Of a stretch of 64,000 nucleotides of DNA, positions 17,213 through 26,551 are shown one piece after another. A model generated the notes under the pieces. It saw nothing but the letters and a program-made list of their open reading frames with translations. It had not been told where the DNA came from and searched no databases. The position numbers were made by a program, and so were the translations under genes. The stretch's first letter is position 1; every line of letters starts with the position of its first letter. The stretch comes from Bacteroidota bacterium (lineage in GTDB: Bacteria > Bacteroidota > Ignavibacteria > Kryptoniales > JAKASW01), in NCBI GenBank assembly GCA_023480735.1, contig JAMCXB010000044.1, positions 1-64,000 of the forward strand, given 5' to 3'.

Positions 17213-18550
17213 CTAAACAGACTGATGGTTCACGCTGAGTACGGGCACAGCTCGTTCTGATCCGATTCTGCCGATAATTGCAGCTGCATCCTCAGCTATT
17301 CGCTCTACATCCACGAACTCAAAACACCGAAGAGTCTTGCATGTCTTTGCCATCTTATTGATGCACGTGATATTTCGGCACGGGCTCTGGGAAATGTATA
17401 TATGAGAAGGACTGTCCTGATTCGCCGCGAAAGAATTAGAGTATCGCGAGTCGTACCCATATATCCTGGAAGGGGTTGCGCCGAATATCGAGAAGACCGA
17501 TGTCCGGTTCCTGAATTCGTAGTAGCCCGACCTTGATCTTTTGCGGGCGGCAGCAATATGAAGCGGGCCGGCGTCGCCGGATATGTAAACCTGCGTAAAA
17601 TCTATCAATGCGGCGTACGCATCTATCGGCAGCGAAGGCGGAACTACAGTGATTCTCGAACGCTCGGAATGTGAGAGCGATGTCAACAGATGGTTCTCGA
17701 TTCCCGGATTTGAATGCCCCCCGCCCAGCAGCACCCTCGACGTTGAGCGAGTTAATTTCTTCAGGAGATCCACTTGTACCGCTGCAGGAATTCCGGTAAA
17801 CCTGGTCGAGGCATCGGGGTTTAGAAAGACCATGGGGCCTTCATCGAGGATTTCATTCTTCCTCAAGAATTGCTCGGCAAATCCAATGGCCTCGTCCGAC
17901 AGAGTCACGCTTACTCCACGAAAGGGAACGTTCTGTACCGGCTCCATGAATCTCAAGAAAAGTCCGTGCACGAATCTGTGTGTCTGATACACGACGTGGT
18001 TCTTCCCATTTTTCAGCCGTTCGCCCTGTACCAGCATAGACGCAAGAGTGGTAAAGTCGATAATGCTTTCGTGTTTGGGGAAATGGTTCTTAAGCTGAAA
18101 GAAAGGTGAGAATGTGAAGATTATGTCGTACGTGCGCGAAGCCGAAATTCTCCTGACCGAGTCAAAATCACCCTGATCAGGAAATGGAGCGCCATGGAAT
18201 TCCGGCATCAACCGGCTGACCTCCGGATTGCCTTCTATCAGGCTGCGTGCCGCCGCACTTATGACAAGGTCGATCTCCGCCGATGGGAAAAAATCGCGCA
18301 GAGCCGTCACGCTCGCCTGCGAGAACAGGGCATCCCCGATGTTTAAATCGCTGAACACGAGTATCCGGCGAGTCCTCTCGGCCTTGCTGAGACGCTTTAC
18401 ATCTTTCTTGAATTTGCTCCTGACCATAAGATCACTACCGAGGGTGCTTGTGAGCGACAAATCAAGAGCACTAGCCCCTCTCCGGGGAAAAAGATCAGTC
18501 AGAAGACTTGAAAGGTGGAACAGACTATTGTAAAGGTCCTTATTCTCCAT
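17213..18550 (-). CDS. Family 9 (heptosyltransferase-like) glycosyltransferase
   Basis: A 445-residue GT-B fold protein. The N-domain carries ILVFSDLNIGDALFSQASVT and LRDFFPSAEIDLVIS, the acceptor-side pattern of ADP-heptose:LPS heptosyltransferases. The C-domain has MVFLNPDAS, RVLLGGG and the diagnostic YISGDAGPLHIAAA near residue 325, equivalent to the usual TGPMHLA nucleotide-sugar loop. The protein is longer than typical (about 350). It has an extra 60 residues before the Rossmann start and a Cys-containing insertion near the end (SPCRNITCINKMAKTCKTL), which resembles the C-x-n-C-M tail found in many GT9 members. Role: LPS or other surface glycan assembly at the inner membrane. The donor sugar cannot be told. 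Confidence 0.8.
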   Translation of the reverse strand: MENKDLYNSLFHLSSLLTDLFPRRGASALDLSLTSTLGSDLMVRSKFKKDVKRLSKAERTRRILVFSDLNIGDALFSQASVTALRDFFPSAEIDLVISAAARSLIEGNPEVSRLMPEFHGAPFPDQGDFDSVRRISASRTYDIIFTFSPFFQLKNHFPKHESIIDFTTLASMLVQGERLKNGKNHVVYQTHRFVHGLFLRFMEPVQNVPFRGVSVTLSDEAIGFAEQFLRKNEILDEGPMVFLNPDASTRFTGIPAAVQVDLLKKLTRSTSRVLLGGGHSNPGIENHLLTSLSHSERSRITVVPPSLPIDAYAALIDFTQVYISGDAGPLHIAAARKRSRSGYYEFRNRTSVFSIFGATPSRIYGYDSRYSNSFAANQDSPSHIYISQSPCRNITCINKMAKTCKTLRCFEFVDVERIAEDAAAIIGRIGSERAVPVLSVNHQSV

Positions 18551-18992
18551 CTCGCTCCAGCTATCGTGGCCGTTAGTTCAACATATTTCTTAGCCTGCCA
18601 AGCTAAACTCTTCCCCCGCTGCTTAATCGTACGACTCGCCAGGTAATTTCACGCCTCTTACTGGTATGAAATATAACCAAGTTATTGTGGCAAAATGAAA
18701 CGAATGTGAAAAAATTAACGAATTCGTCAATCGCATCTAAACCGGTGTTCAGCGGAATATCTCATTTCAGACGCGTCACAGCGCGCGGTATAGGTCGATT
18801 TCAAGCTGTCCGGAATTCCAGCCTTTATGTTTGCCATTCTTTCGGCCTCGCCGTAATCTTAACTTTCCAAAGCAGGCAGTGCACCGCATGCTACTTGAAA
18901 CAATTGCTCGCGCTTTATTGTTTCCTAAAAGAAGTTGCACCGACAAAAAGTCTCCGGATTAAGCAACGCTTCAACTACATGAAAAGAGGACC
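18551..18992. other. Divergent intergenic region, nothing recognised
   Basis: This 440-bp spacer separates the GT9 gene (minus) from the SDR gene (plus). Codon usage and translations in all frames look non-coding. Promoters for both genes are expected here, but no convincing consensus pair was found. Confidence 0.4.
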
Positions 18993-19610
18993 ATGGAGAA
19001 TCTATCACAAAAAGTAATACTTATAACGGGATCGACAGACGGCCTGGGAAAATTAGTTGCACAGCGCCTGGCGGCAAAGGGGGCTACCCTACTGCTGCAC
19101 GGCCGGAGCCCCGATAAGGGCCTGGCGACTCTCGACGAGATCCACAGACTGGCCAACAACGTGAGAGCGCAATATTACAACGCGGATCTTTCTTCACTCA
19201 AGGAAGTGAGAGAGCTCGGCGAAAAAATAATCGCCGATCAAAAGAGGCTGGACGTACTCATCAACAATGCAGGAATTGGCGGCGGCCCAAGGGGCAATTC
19301 GAAGCGGGAACTGAGCAAAGACGGCATCGAGCTGAGGTTTGCCGTCAATTACCTGTCTCACTTCCTGCTGACCTACCAACTGCTGCCGCTGCTGCGGGCA
19401 TCGGCTCCGTCACGCATAATCAATGTGTCCTCAATCGGGCAATATCCGCTCGATTTCAAGAACCTCATGCTGGAGAAAAAATACGAGAGCTTCCGGGCAT
19501 ATCGACAGAGTAAACTTGCACAGATCATGTTCACTATGGATCTTTATGTACTCTTGTTTGCATGTGTGGTCTATAAAATCCCAGGGCTTCCCTATGCCGC
19601 TTTTTTCTGA
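18993..19610 (+). pseudogene. Short-chain dehydrogenase, C-terminally truncated
   Basis: The N-terminal two thirds of a classical SDR are intact: NAD(P)-binding ILITGSTDGLGK at residues 9-20, the NNAG motif in LINNAGIGGG (about 90), the active-site Ser in IINVSSIGQY (about 143) and the catalytic YRQSK (YxxxK, about 169). After SKLAQIMFTMDL the usual continuation (substrate loop and last helices, about 80 residues) is replaced by a short unrelated tail, YVLLFACVVYKIPGLPYAAF. The break lies about 50 bp before the stop of the convergent methyltransferase, so a deletion probably removed the 3' end. The catalytic residues survive but the fold is incomplete. Most of the 3' part is duplicated downstream. 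Confidence 0.75.
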
Positions 19611-19809
19611 GCGACCGCAAACGTGAAGTCGCTTTCAATCAACCGCGCGCCAAGCAGGAAATCCTCGGCCCTGAAAAGGAGGCGAAGAGCTTCCTCCTTT
19701 TCAGGCGTCATTTCGATGAAGTGATGTGAGATATCTTTCAGCAAAGGCTGAAGGATCGTTCCTCCGTAATCCCGGCGCTCAAGGACATTGAATTTGCGTT
19801 CGAGGGCCC
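19150..19809. repeat. 660-bp perfect tandem duplication, copy 1
   Basis: Every base from 19150 to 19809 recurs at 19810-20469. The unit spans the 3' part of the SDR gene and the 3' end of the convergent methyltransferase gene. The junctions show only 1 nt of microhomology (C at 19149, 19809 and 20469). Confidence 0.95.
19592..19809 (-). pseudogene. Duplicated C-terminal fragment of the methyltransferase
   Basis: Identical to the last 72 codons of the methyltransferase at 20252-21235 (KFNVLERRDYGGTILQPLL through FAVAQKKAA). It is cut at the duplication junction, with no start and no catalytic domain. A by-product of the tandem duplication. Confidence 0.85.
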
Positions 19810-20270
19810 TGGCCAACAACGTGAGAGCGCAATATTACAACGCGGATCTTTCTTCACTCAAGGAAGTGAGAGAGCTCGGCGAAAAAATAATCGCCGATCA
19901 AAAGAGGCTGGACGTACTCATCAACAATGCAGGAATTGGCGGCGGCCCAAGGGGCAATTCGAAGCGGGAACTGAGCAAAGACGGCATCGAGCTGAGGTTT
20001 GCCGTCAATTACCTGTCTCACTTCCTGCTGACCTACCAACTGCTGCCGCTGCTGCGGGCATCGGCTCCGTCACGCATAATCAATGTGTCCTCAATCGGGC
20101 AATATCCGCTCGATTTCAAGAACCTCATGCTGGAGAAAAAATACGAGAGCTTCCGGGCATATCGACAGAGTAAACTTGCACAGATCATGTTCACTATGGA
20201 TCTTTATGTACTCTTGTTTGCATGTGTGGTCTATAAAATCCCAGGGCTTCCCTATGCCGCTTTTTTCTGA
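19810..20270 (+). pseudogene. Duplicated SDR fragment lacking the N-terminus
   Basis: Copy 2 of the SDR gene starts at LANNVRAQYYNADLSS, so the Rossmann glycine-rich nucleotide-binding segment is absent. The rest is identical to copy 1, including the same truncated C-terminus. It is unlikely to be translated or functional. Confidence 0.85.
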
Positions 20271-20469
20271 GCGACCGCAAACGTGAAGTCGCTTTCAATC
20301 AACCGCGCGCCAAGCAGGAAATCCTCGGCCCTGAAAAGGAGGCGAAGAGCTTCCTCCTTTTCAGGCGTCATTTCGATGAAGTGATGTGAGATATCTTTCA
20401 GCAAAGGCTGAAGGATCGTTCCTCCGTAATCCCGGCGCTCAAGGACATTGAATTTGCGTTCGAGGGCCC
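19810..20469. repeat. 660-bp perfect tandem duplication, copy 2
   Basis: Identical to 19150-19809. This copy supplies the genuine 3' end of the intact methyltransferase gene, while copy 1 supplies the 3' end of the SDR gene. Neither flanking gene was broken by the duplication itself. Confidence 0.95.
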
Positions 20470-21235
20470 CAATAATCTTCGACGATTCTATTGCCTCCGA
20501 TGGGTCGTAGACCAGCATCGACAACGTACCCGGTCTGAACACCCTTGATTTGGTGAGAGTCGTGCCCCGATATGTCCTCAGCTCAACCGGGAGGAGCGCA
20601 AGCAAAGCATTGCAGTACCTCAATTGGTCCTCGCTCCATTGAAACCGGTCGGGTCCGACGTATTCGTTCACTATCACTATTCCGCCGGGCTTCAGTGTCC
20701 GGTGGATACTTTCCAGAGCAGTCTCAACAGGCGACAAGTGGTGAAGAATTCCTTCGGCGATAACCACGTCAAACGACTCGCTTTCAAACTGATACTGCAT
20801 CGCGTCCCCGGCGACGAACTCGACTATGTCTGCATAACGGGTTTCTGCCAGCTTCATCCTGGCGCTTTTGACCCTTTCTTCAGATACGTCGATCCCGATA
20901 ATCCGTTCGAATTTGCCCGTTTCCGCCCAGGAGATTTCCCTCGATCCCGATCCCGAACCTAATGACAGTGCAGTCAGGCGATTACCTGCAAGGAATTTCC
21001 TTGCCACATAAGCATAGGTGCATTCATCTTGATTCCCCGTGATCAACCCGTTCTGTCTCATCTCGACTTGAGGAATCTCAAACCAGTTGCGTATGGAATC
21101 CCGCTCCTGCCGCCAGGTCATCCTCACTCTCGCCTTACCTGGAGAAACGACTCGCCGGAGGAGGTGTGAGCCTTCTCTCTTTTCAAGAGCCCTCAGAAGT
21201 AAGGCAATTACATCACCGCGTGTTACAAGCGCCAT
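20252..21235 (-). CDS. Class I SAM-dependent methyltransferase
   Basis: A 327-residue cytosolic enzyme. The methyltransferase core is central: motif I TALSLGSGSGSREISWAE (about residues 88-105), the acidic loop IIGIDVSEERVKSAR (112-126), VEFVAGDAMQYQF (137-149), motif IV FDVVIAEGILHHLSP (about 154-168) and LKPGGIVIVNEYVGPDRF (182-199). This is the Methyltransf_11/UbiE-like pattern. The N-terminal 85 residues and C-terminal helical part probably bind the acceptor, which is unknown. Its last 72 codons lie in copy 2 of the tandem duplication. The GT9 gene nearby would suit a role in glycan modification, but the evidence is only proximity. Confidence 0.85.
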   Translation of the reverse strand: MALVTRGDVIALLLRALEKREGSHLLRRVVSPGKARVRMTWRQERDSIRNWFEIPQVEMRQNGLITGNQDECTYAYVARKFLAGNRLTALSLGSGSGSREISWAETGKFERIIGIDVSEERVKSARMKLAETRYADIVEFVAGDAMQYQFESESFDVVIAEGILHHLSPVETALESIHRTLKPGGIVIVNEYVGPDRFQWSEDQLRYCNALLALLPVELRTYRGTTLTKSRVFRPGTLSMLVYDPSEAIESSKIIGALERKFNVLERRDYGGTILQPLLKDISHHFIEMTPEKEEALRLLFRAEDFLLGARLIESDFTFAVAQKKAA

Positions 21236-21272
21236 TTGAATTCCTTCGGAGGAGAAGATAACGAGGGCGACG

Positions 21273-23294
21273 CTATATCTCGAACTTCATTTCTCCGTTT
21301 GGGCCGACCGTGCGAATGACTACATGGTGGTTCTCGTCCGCCTCTACCATACCCCAGTACAACGCAAACTGCTGCATCTGGTACTCGGTGGGATAACGCT
21401 CGGATGCACCGAGAAATACTTCTTCGGCTCCAATTTGGACGGTCGTGTGTGCTACCGCATATCCGGGATTATTCGTAGGAACAATGATCGGAAGGATCGT
21501 CTTACCTTCCTTCTCCGCCATTTTTATGACCTCGCTGAAAAGTTCTTCTTCAGGCAGGTCTATCGACTGCGCAACGGCCGTGCTCTGCCCCGGGATAACC
21601 TTGGCAGTCATCACTACGATATCAGACTTGTCGGGATCGTTCTCTTCCAAGCATCTCTGCAGATGATGAAGTCTGTTGGGAGCTCTGACCGCGACGAGCT
21701 TCCGCTGGGAGTGTTTGCAGCCGACCGCCTCAGCAGTGAGGTTGTTTTGAGCATATATATTGAATCTCTCGAGGTCCTTGTCTCTGGATGCGGCAAGTCG
21801 TCGGTTGGCGCGCTCCGAAAAGGCAAACAGACCGAACAAAACGATTGTGAACGTCACGCCGCCTTCCGTTGCCAAAGGCTTCGTGAAGAGATTAGTAAAG
21901 CCGAGGGAAAACAGGATTATGAAAACGACAATCAGTCCTATCGGGATCTCAAAATTCCCGATCTTAACGTTAGGAGGAACCCGCCATTCGCGCGGCGATT
22001 TGTCCTTGTAACGCAATACAAGAATCGAGAAAGTGGTCATTATGAAGGTCCATACAACACCGAACGCGTAGGCTTCACCGAGAAGGAAGACATTTCCTCC
22101 GCTCACGATGATCGCAACCAGCTGGATCATCGCAAGCATGTTTATTATCCTAAACGAGGTTCCAAACCGTTCGTGTGGTTTGCGAAACCATTCGTGCAGC
22201 ACACCATCTTCGGCGACACGGTTTAAGACGCTGTTAGCGCCGATCAGGGAAGTGTTGACCGCCCCTGCCAGGATGAGAAAACCGACAACTACCACGAATG
22301 CCTGAAGGATCAACAGAATCACGTGTGGGCCGACCAGGTTCATCGCCAGGCCGCTTAAGGCATTGTCGTTATACTTGCCGACCAGATCACCTGCCGGAAC
22401 TATCATTCCCGCGAAAAGCGAATTCATCCCCGTAAATACAAGGCTGAATATGAACATCACCAACGCCGTCTTCTTGAGGTTGGTTAGCTTCGGCGATTCT
22501 ATTTCCCTGTAGACTTGTGCGAGAGTCTCTTCACCGCTTACAGCAAGTATCGAATGTCCCATCCCGATAATTACCCCGACCAGACCGATCGTCTTCAACC
22601 AACCCAATCCCTTGAGCCAACCCATGGCGTCGCTGGAGAGATGGACATTGAACGACGGTAAGTGCACCCCCTTGAAAAAAATCGTAACGACAGACCAGAA
22701 GAAAAGGACGACTGCCAGAACCGAAGTAATCTGGAAAATCCTCAGTGCCTTTTCGCTGGATTCCTCGATCCCAATTATGTTATTTCTCCAGAAATACAGC
22801 TCGATCAAGACTGCGGCGCCGACCGCGACCCAGTTACCCGGAACCTGGTAGCTATAGCCCATTGCATGAAGGAGAGAATTGATGAGTCCCTCAAGATACT
22901 GCCCCGCCGAGACGGCGCTTATGGGAGCCGTTAGCAGGTAGTCGAAAACAAGCGCGGAAACCGCCAGCTTGGCAAAAGTGCTGCCGAGAGTCTTTCGCAC
23001 GACGCGGTAGCTTCCTCCCCGCACGAACATACTCGACGATTCCATGTAAACAGCTCTGATGCCATAGGCAAAGAGCATAACAAACAAAATGAACCAGGGC
23101 GCTGAAGGGCCGACTGCCTGCTCTGCGATTCCTAACGCGTAGAACGCGCTCGAACCGATATCGGACACTACAACCGCCGCGGCCCGCCAGTAAGAAATGA
23201 ATGACAACATCACAGTGGTAATTACTACCACCTTGACCTTCTTCATGTCAATGTTGCGGGAATCATTCGGAACGTCGATGTATTCTTGCTTCAT
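21273..23294 (-). CDS. APC-superfamily amino acid permease with C-terminal USP-like domain
   Basis: A 673-residue inner-membrane transporter. About 12 transmembrane helices occupy residues 25-490. The first helices carry the APC-type substrate loop VVSDIGSSAFYALGIAE, and later ones the conserved SGEETLAQVYREIE (about 253-266) and GANSVLNRVAEDGVLHEW. After the membrane part (about 505 onwards) a soluble domain begins KLVAVRAPNRLHHLQRCLEE and continues DIVVMTAKVIPG and ILPIIVPTNNPGYA, typical of the universal-stress-protein-like regulatory tail of some APC carriers. It presumably imports amino acids or related organic acids with H+ or Na+. It stands alone between the methyltransferase and a palindromic repeat. 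Confidence 0.85.
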   Translation of the reverse strand: MKQEYIDVPNDSRNIDMKKVKVVVITTVMLSFISYWRAAAVVVSDIGSSAFYALGIAEQAVGPSAPWFILFVMLFAYGIRAVYMESSSMFVRGGSYRVVRKTLGSTFAKLAVSALVFDYLLTAPISAVSAGQYLEGLINSLLHAMGYSYQVPGNWVAVGAAVLIELYFWRNNIIGIEESSEKALRIFQITSVLAVVLFFWSVVTIFFKGVHLPSFNVHLSSDAMGWLKGLGWLKTIGLVGVIIGMGHSILAVSGEETLAQVYREIESPKLTNLKKTALVMFIFSLVFTGMNSLFAGMIVPAGDLVGKYNDNALSGLAMNLVGPHVILLILQAFVVVVGFLILAGAVNTSLIGANSVLNRVAEDGVLHEWFRKPHERFGTSFRIINMLAMIQLVAIIVSGGNVFLLGEAYAFGVVWTFIMTTFSILVLRYKDKSPREWRVPPNVKIGNFEIPIGLIVVFIILFSLGFTNLFTKPLATEGGVTFTIVLFGLFAFSERANRRLAASRDKDLERFNIYAQNNLTAEAVGCKHSQRKLVAVRAPNRLHHLQRCLEENDPDKSDIVVMTAKVIPGQSTAVAQSIDLPEEELFSEVIKMAEKEGKTILPIIVPTNNPGYAVAHTTVQIGAEEVFLGASERYPTEYQMQQFALYWGMVEADENHHVVIRTVGPNGEMKFEI

Positions 23295-23357
23295 AATCCT
23301 TCTATTTACAAGTGGACAAGCTATGAGGTGTAAGCTGAAAAAACAAATGCGCCAGCT

Positions 23358-23492
23358 GGTTTAAACGTAATGCCTCACTGAAAGGGTTATTTCTCTCGCA
23401 AAGGCGCCAAGAACGCAAAGAAATGTTGACGAGCGGTTCACTTTGCGAGCGGCTTGGCGAGAAACCATAAGTGAGGGGTTACGGTTTAAACA
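23358..23492. repeat. 135-bp palindromic element
   Basis: The ends are inverted: GTTTAAACGTAATGCCTCACT at 23359-23379 against AGTGAGGGGTTACGGTTTAAAC at 23470-23491. The interior is also self-complementary: TTTCTCTCGCAAAGGCGCC near 23390-23408 against GGCTTGGCGAGAAACC near 23450-23466. The CGCAAAG/CTTTGCG core is of a kind met in many environmental genomes. There are no genes inside. It lies between the APC transporter promoter and the M1 peptidase terminator. Confidence 0.6.
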
Positions 23493-23616
23493 TATGGACG
23501 TTAATTACTTCGGCAACAAGGCTTTAATACCTCCCTCCATAATCATACTTCTCATCCTTTCCCGCTCTCGCCAAATGCTCGCCCGATCTCAGGAATCCTC
23601 CCTCCAGAACAAACCG

Positions 23617-25605
23617 TCACTTCTCCACAAGAATTTTCATGGTCTTGCTCCCAAAGTCAGTGTTCATCCTGACCAGATAGGCGCCGCTGGCAAGGTCTTT
23701 CCCGCTCAAGACAAATGTGTAGCTGCCGGCAAGACGATATCCCTCATCTACGGTTTTCACTTCCCTGCCCAGCACATCATACACTTTGAAATTCACCCTG
23801 CTGTCAGAGCCGACGAAATATTGAATCTGAGTCGTTCCGCTGAAGGGATTAGGGTAGTTTACGCAGCTGATTGAATGCGCTTGCGGCTCGGGCGTGATGG
23901 GCCCGCTCCATGCAACCGTTTGTTTCAGTATTTTCCCGCCGGGATCAAACACGACTGAATCAACTGGGGACCAGTATTGGAAGCGCACGGCCTGAGACTC
24001 AAGTGAGTCTACGAATTTGAACGTCGTCTCTTGAGCTCCCGAATAAACGGCAAATTCAACAGGCATCTTGAAGATCGGTGCGTTTATCTGCTCCTGCTTC
24101 AGGTAGAAATTCAGTGTGTCTCCGGATGTACGGGTAGTGGAGGCGTAAACCGGATACCCCTGCCCATAGATCCATTCGTCGAAAAACCAATTCATGTCAG
24201 TATGCGTGACCTCGTTCACGACATTAATGAAGTCGGAGGTCACTGCGTTGCTATAGGCAAACGCGGAACGGTATGACTTGAATATCGCGAAGAAAGTAGA
24301 GTCGCCGACAATGTTTCGCAGCATGTGAAGCACCCAAGCCCCCTTGTAATACTCACCCAAGCCGAAGATGTAGCCGGGCGGAGGAGCATATACAGGATAT
24401 CTTATGGTGCTATCTTCTGCAAAAAATTGATCCGCATAGAAGTTCAACTCATCTTCGAAAGAAGCCTGGCTAAGATGCTGAAGCTGCATAAGTTCCGAGT
24501 ATGTCGCAAAGCCTTCGTTTAACCATATATCCTTCCATGTCCCGAGCGTTACCATGTCACCCCACCACTGGTGTGCAAGCTCGTGGGCAACAACCCGCCG
24601 GTTGAACTCATAACTGCGCCGCAGAGTCGTAATAGTCTGATGTTCCATTCCGCCGTAATGGAACGGTTCAATTCCCGTCATGCCATATTTGTCAAACGGA
24701 TACGGGCCGTAAAGAGAGGAATAAAACTTGAGCATCGATATCACCGTATCGATGTTGCATTCGGCGTTTGAAACTGCCGCGGCTGAGTCTTCCGGATAGA
24801 CATAGTACTGAACCGGAATCGAGACTCCATCGTTTTCCACATACATGCGCTGGATTACCGCAAATTTAGCAGCTGTCGCACACATCAGATAAGTCGAAAC
24901 CGGATAGTCTTCACTCCAATTGAAAGTTGTGCTTCCATCGCCGTTGTTGACTTTGCTGATGAGTGTGCCGTTTGAGGCAGCCACAAACCCGTCCGGCACT
25001 CTTATTGAAATCTGGCAAAGAGCCTTGTCAGAAGGGTCATCATAGCATGGCATCCAATACCTCGCGTCGCTTGGCTCGCTCATGGTGTATGCGACCGTAT
25101 GAGGGACGGATTGACCCGAAACCTCCTCTCCGGGATAATAGATGTAGAACCCCCGTTGCTGATCGTTATTCGCGACACCTGGATTGTTCACATGGTAGTA
25201 CAGAGTCACTGTACCGGTATCTCCGTAAGAATATTCCCTATAGAGGGAAACTCTCACAAAACCGTCCGAGCTGCTGACTGTCACCCGCTTCGACTCTGAG
25301 AATGCAGAGTCGACAAAAAGATACTGAGGGCCGTAATCAAGCCTGATTGAACTGATCGGGCTGGAACTGTCAGCCTTGAACGTTACCTGCATTATCCCGT
25401 CGTAACTTGGTGACAGGTTCTTAAGCACACCGTACCAGTCCATAAACAACTTATAATCGAGCACATTGTACGCATGGGGTGCCGCATAATCCAATCCGGC
25501 TGGTTTCCGACCACTCACATCGGTCGGTTTGCCTTTTCCGGATTTACTCGCATATGCGGATGAAAGGAGGAAAATTAAAAGAAAAGCCGCCAGTGCAACT
25601 TTCAT
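23617..25605 (-). CDS. Secreted M1-family zinc aminopeptidase with T9SS sorting domain
   Basis: A 662-residue metallopeptidase. Signal peptide (VALAAFLLIFLLSSAYA), N-terminal beta-saddle domain, then the gluzincin core. The substrate-binding GGMEHQT stands where many M1 enzymes have GAMEN (about residues 318-324). Zinc ligands are in HELAHQWWGD (H341, H345; Glu342 catalytic), and the third ligand Glu is in WLNEGFATY about 20 residues on. A catalytic Tyr is expected further on. The C-terminus is a T9SS type A domain (NYPNPFSGTTQIQYF, YDVLGREVKTV, GAYLVRMN, MKILVEK). The enzyme should trim peptides outside the cell or at its surface. Its ATG overlaps the stop of the upstream EamA gene by 4 bp. 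Confidence 0.92.
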   Translation of the reverse strand: MKVALAAFLLIFLLSSAYASKSGKGKPTDVSGRKPAGLDYAAPHAYNVLDYKLFMDWYGVLKNLSPSYDGIMQVTFKADSSSPISSIRLDYGPQYLFVDSAFSESKRVTVSSSDGFVRVSLYREYSYGDTGTVTLYYHVNNPGVANNDQQRGFYIYYPGEEVSGQSVPHTVAYTMSEPSDARYWMPCYDDPSDKALCQISIRVPDGFVAASNGTLISKVNNGDGSTTFNWSEDYPVSTYLMCATAAKFAVIQRMYVENDGVSIPVQYYVYPEDSAAAVSNAECNIDTVISMLKFYSSLYGPYPFDKYGMTGIEPFHYGGMEHQTITTLRRSYEFNRRVVAHELAHQWWGDMVTLGTWKDIWLNEGFATYSELMQLQHLSQASFEDELNFYADQFFAEDSTIRYPVYAPPPGYIFGLGEYYKGAWVLHMLRNIVGDSTFFAIFKSYRSAFAYSNAVTSDFINVVNEVTHTDMNWFFDEWIYGQGYPVYASTTRTSGDTLNFYLKQEQINAPIFKMPVEFAVYSGAQETTFKFVDSLESQAVRFQYWSPVDSVVFDPGGKILKQTVAWSGPITPEPQAHSISCVNYPNPFSGTTQIQYFVGSDSRVNFKVYDVLGREVKTVDEGYRLAGSYTFVLSGKDLASGAYLVRMNTDFGSKTMKILVEK

Positions 25606-26546
25606 TTGGAAGGAGCTTCTCTGCTTTCGGGCGTGACTATATTCGACTTCGGCGTTCCCTCTCCATATAGATTCATGAGCAGGATCCCTCCGAGGATCAT
25701 CCCGGAACCGACGAGGGTGCCCGATGGAAACTTCTCGCTCAAAAAAACCGCGCCCGAGATTATTGCCAGCAACGGCGTTATAAACGACGTCATGGAAAGA
25801 AGCACGACGCTCATATGTTTAAGAAGATAAAAATAAATGCCGAACGCAACTGCCGAACCGAATATCGCCAGATATAGTATGGCAACTATCGTCGAGAGAT
25901 TCAATTGTAGTGCGCCCCAGTCTTCTATAAAGAAGCTCGTTGCAAGAAGGGTAACCGCACCCAGTGCCATTGGAATAAGATTGATGAAAATTGGGTCTAT
26001 GTCTCTGCCATGCTTCTTTACCGAGACTGCCACCGCAGCATTCAAGAAAGCGCTCAGAACAGTGGCAAGAATACCTTCGATTGTACCGAGCGATCCGATT
26101 CTCAAATCGTCCCAGAAAATCACAATTAATCCAAAGAAGCCGAGCAAGATCCCAAATATCTTCCAAAAGGTGAAGTTCTCATCCCGGAGAAAAATCCTCG
26201 ATAATATCGCGGCAAAAAAAGGCATGACTGCAAACGTAACGGCGGTAAGCCCCGACGTAATCCTCCCCTCAGCCCAATAGACCAGACCATAAGGGACGCT
26301 GAAAGACCCCAGGCCTACGAGGAGTAAGAATATAGTCTCCTTGAGATCGAACCGATACTTGTACTTCCTGATTCTAAGTGCAATTAAGATCACGACAGAG
26401 GCGATTACAAACCTTACACCAGCACTGAAAAACGGAGGCAGTGTAAAAATCGAGACCTTGATGGCAAGCCAGGTTGTTCCCCAAATAAGACAGATTAGGA
26501 TATAGCCAAAAAGGATCTTGAGACTACTATTCCCGAACCAAGCCAT
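25602..26546 (-). CDS. EamA/DMT-family membrane transporter
   Basis: A 314-residue protein with ten hydrophobic helices and two EamA repeats. Signatures include FGYILICLIWGTTWLAIKVS at the start, PPFFSAGVRFVIA, and the second-half equivalents LGAVTLLATSFF and TPLLAIISGAVFLSEKFP. DMT carriers of this type export amino acids, nucleobases or other small metabolites. The substrate cannot be assigned. It overlaps the M1 peptidase gene by 4 bp (coupled translation) and lies 5 bp after the PAP2 gene, so at least four genes share one transcript. Confidence 0.85.
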   Translation of the reverse strand: MAWFGNSSLKILFGYILICLIWGTTWLAIKVSIFTLPPFFSAGVRFVIASVVILIALRIRKYKYRFDLKETIFLLLVGLGSFSVPYGLVYWAEGRITSGLTAVTFAVMPFFAAILSRIFLRDENFTFWKIFGILLGFFGLIVIFWDDLRIGSLGTIEGILATVLSAFLNAAVAVSVKKHGRDIDPIFINLIPMALGAVTLLATSFFIEDWGALQLNLSTIVAILYLAIFGSAVAFGIYFYLLKHMSVVLLSMTSFITPLLAIISGAVFLSEKFPSGTLVGSGMILGGILLMNLYGEGTPKSNIVTPESREAPSK

Positions 26547-26551
26547 ATTTC

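Noticed and set aside
18685-19017. 110-residue frame upstream of the SDR gene
   Set aside because: No ribosome-binding site, composition looks random, and it overlaps the real SDR start.
21324-22226. 300-residue plus-strand frame opposite the APC transporter
   Set aside because: Highly basic translation without hydrophobic or catalytic pattern; shadow of the permease gene.
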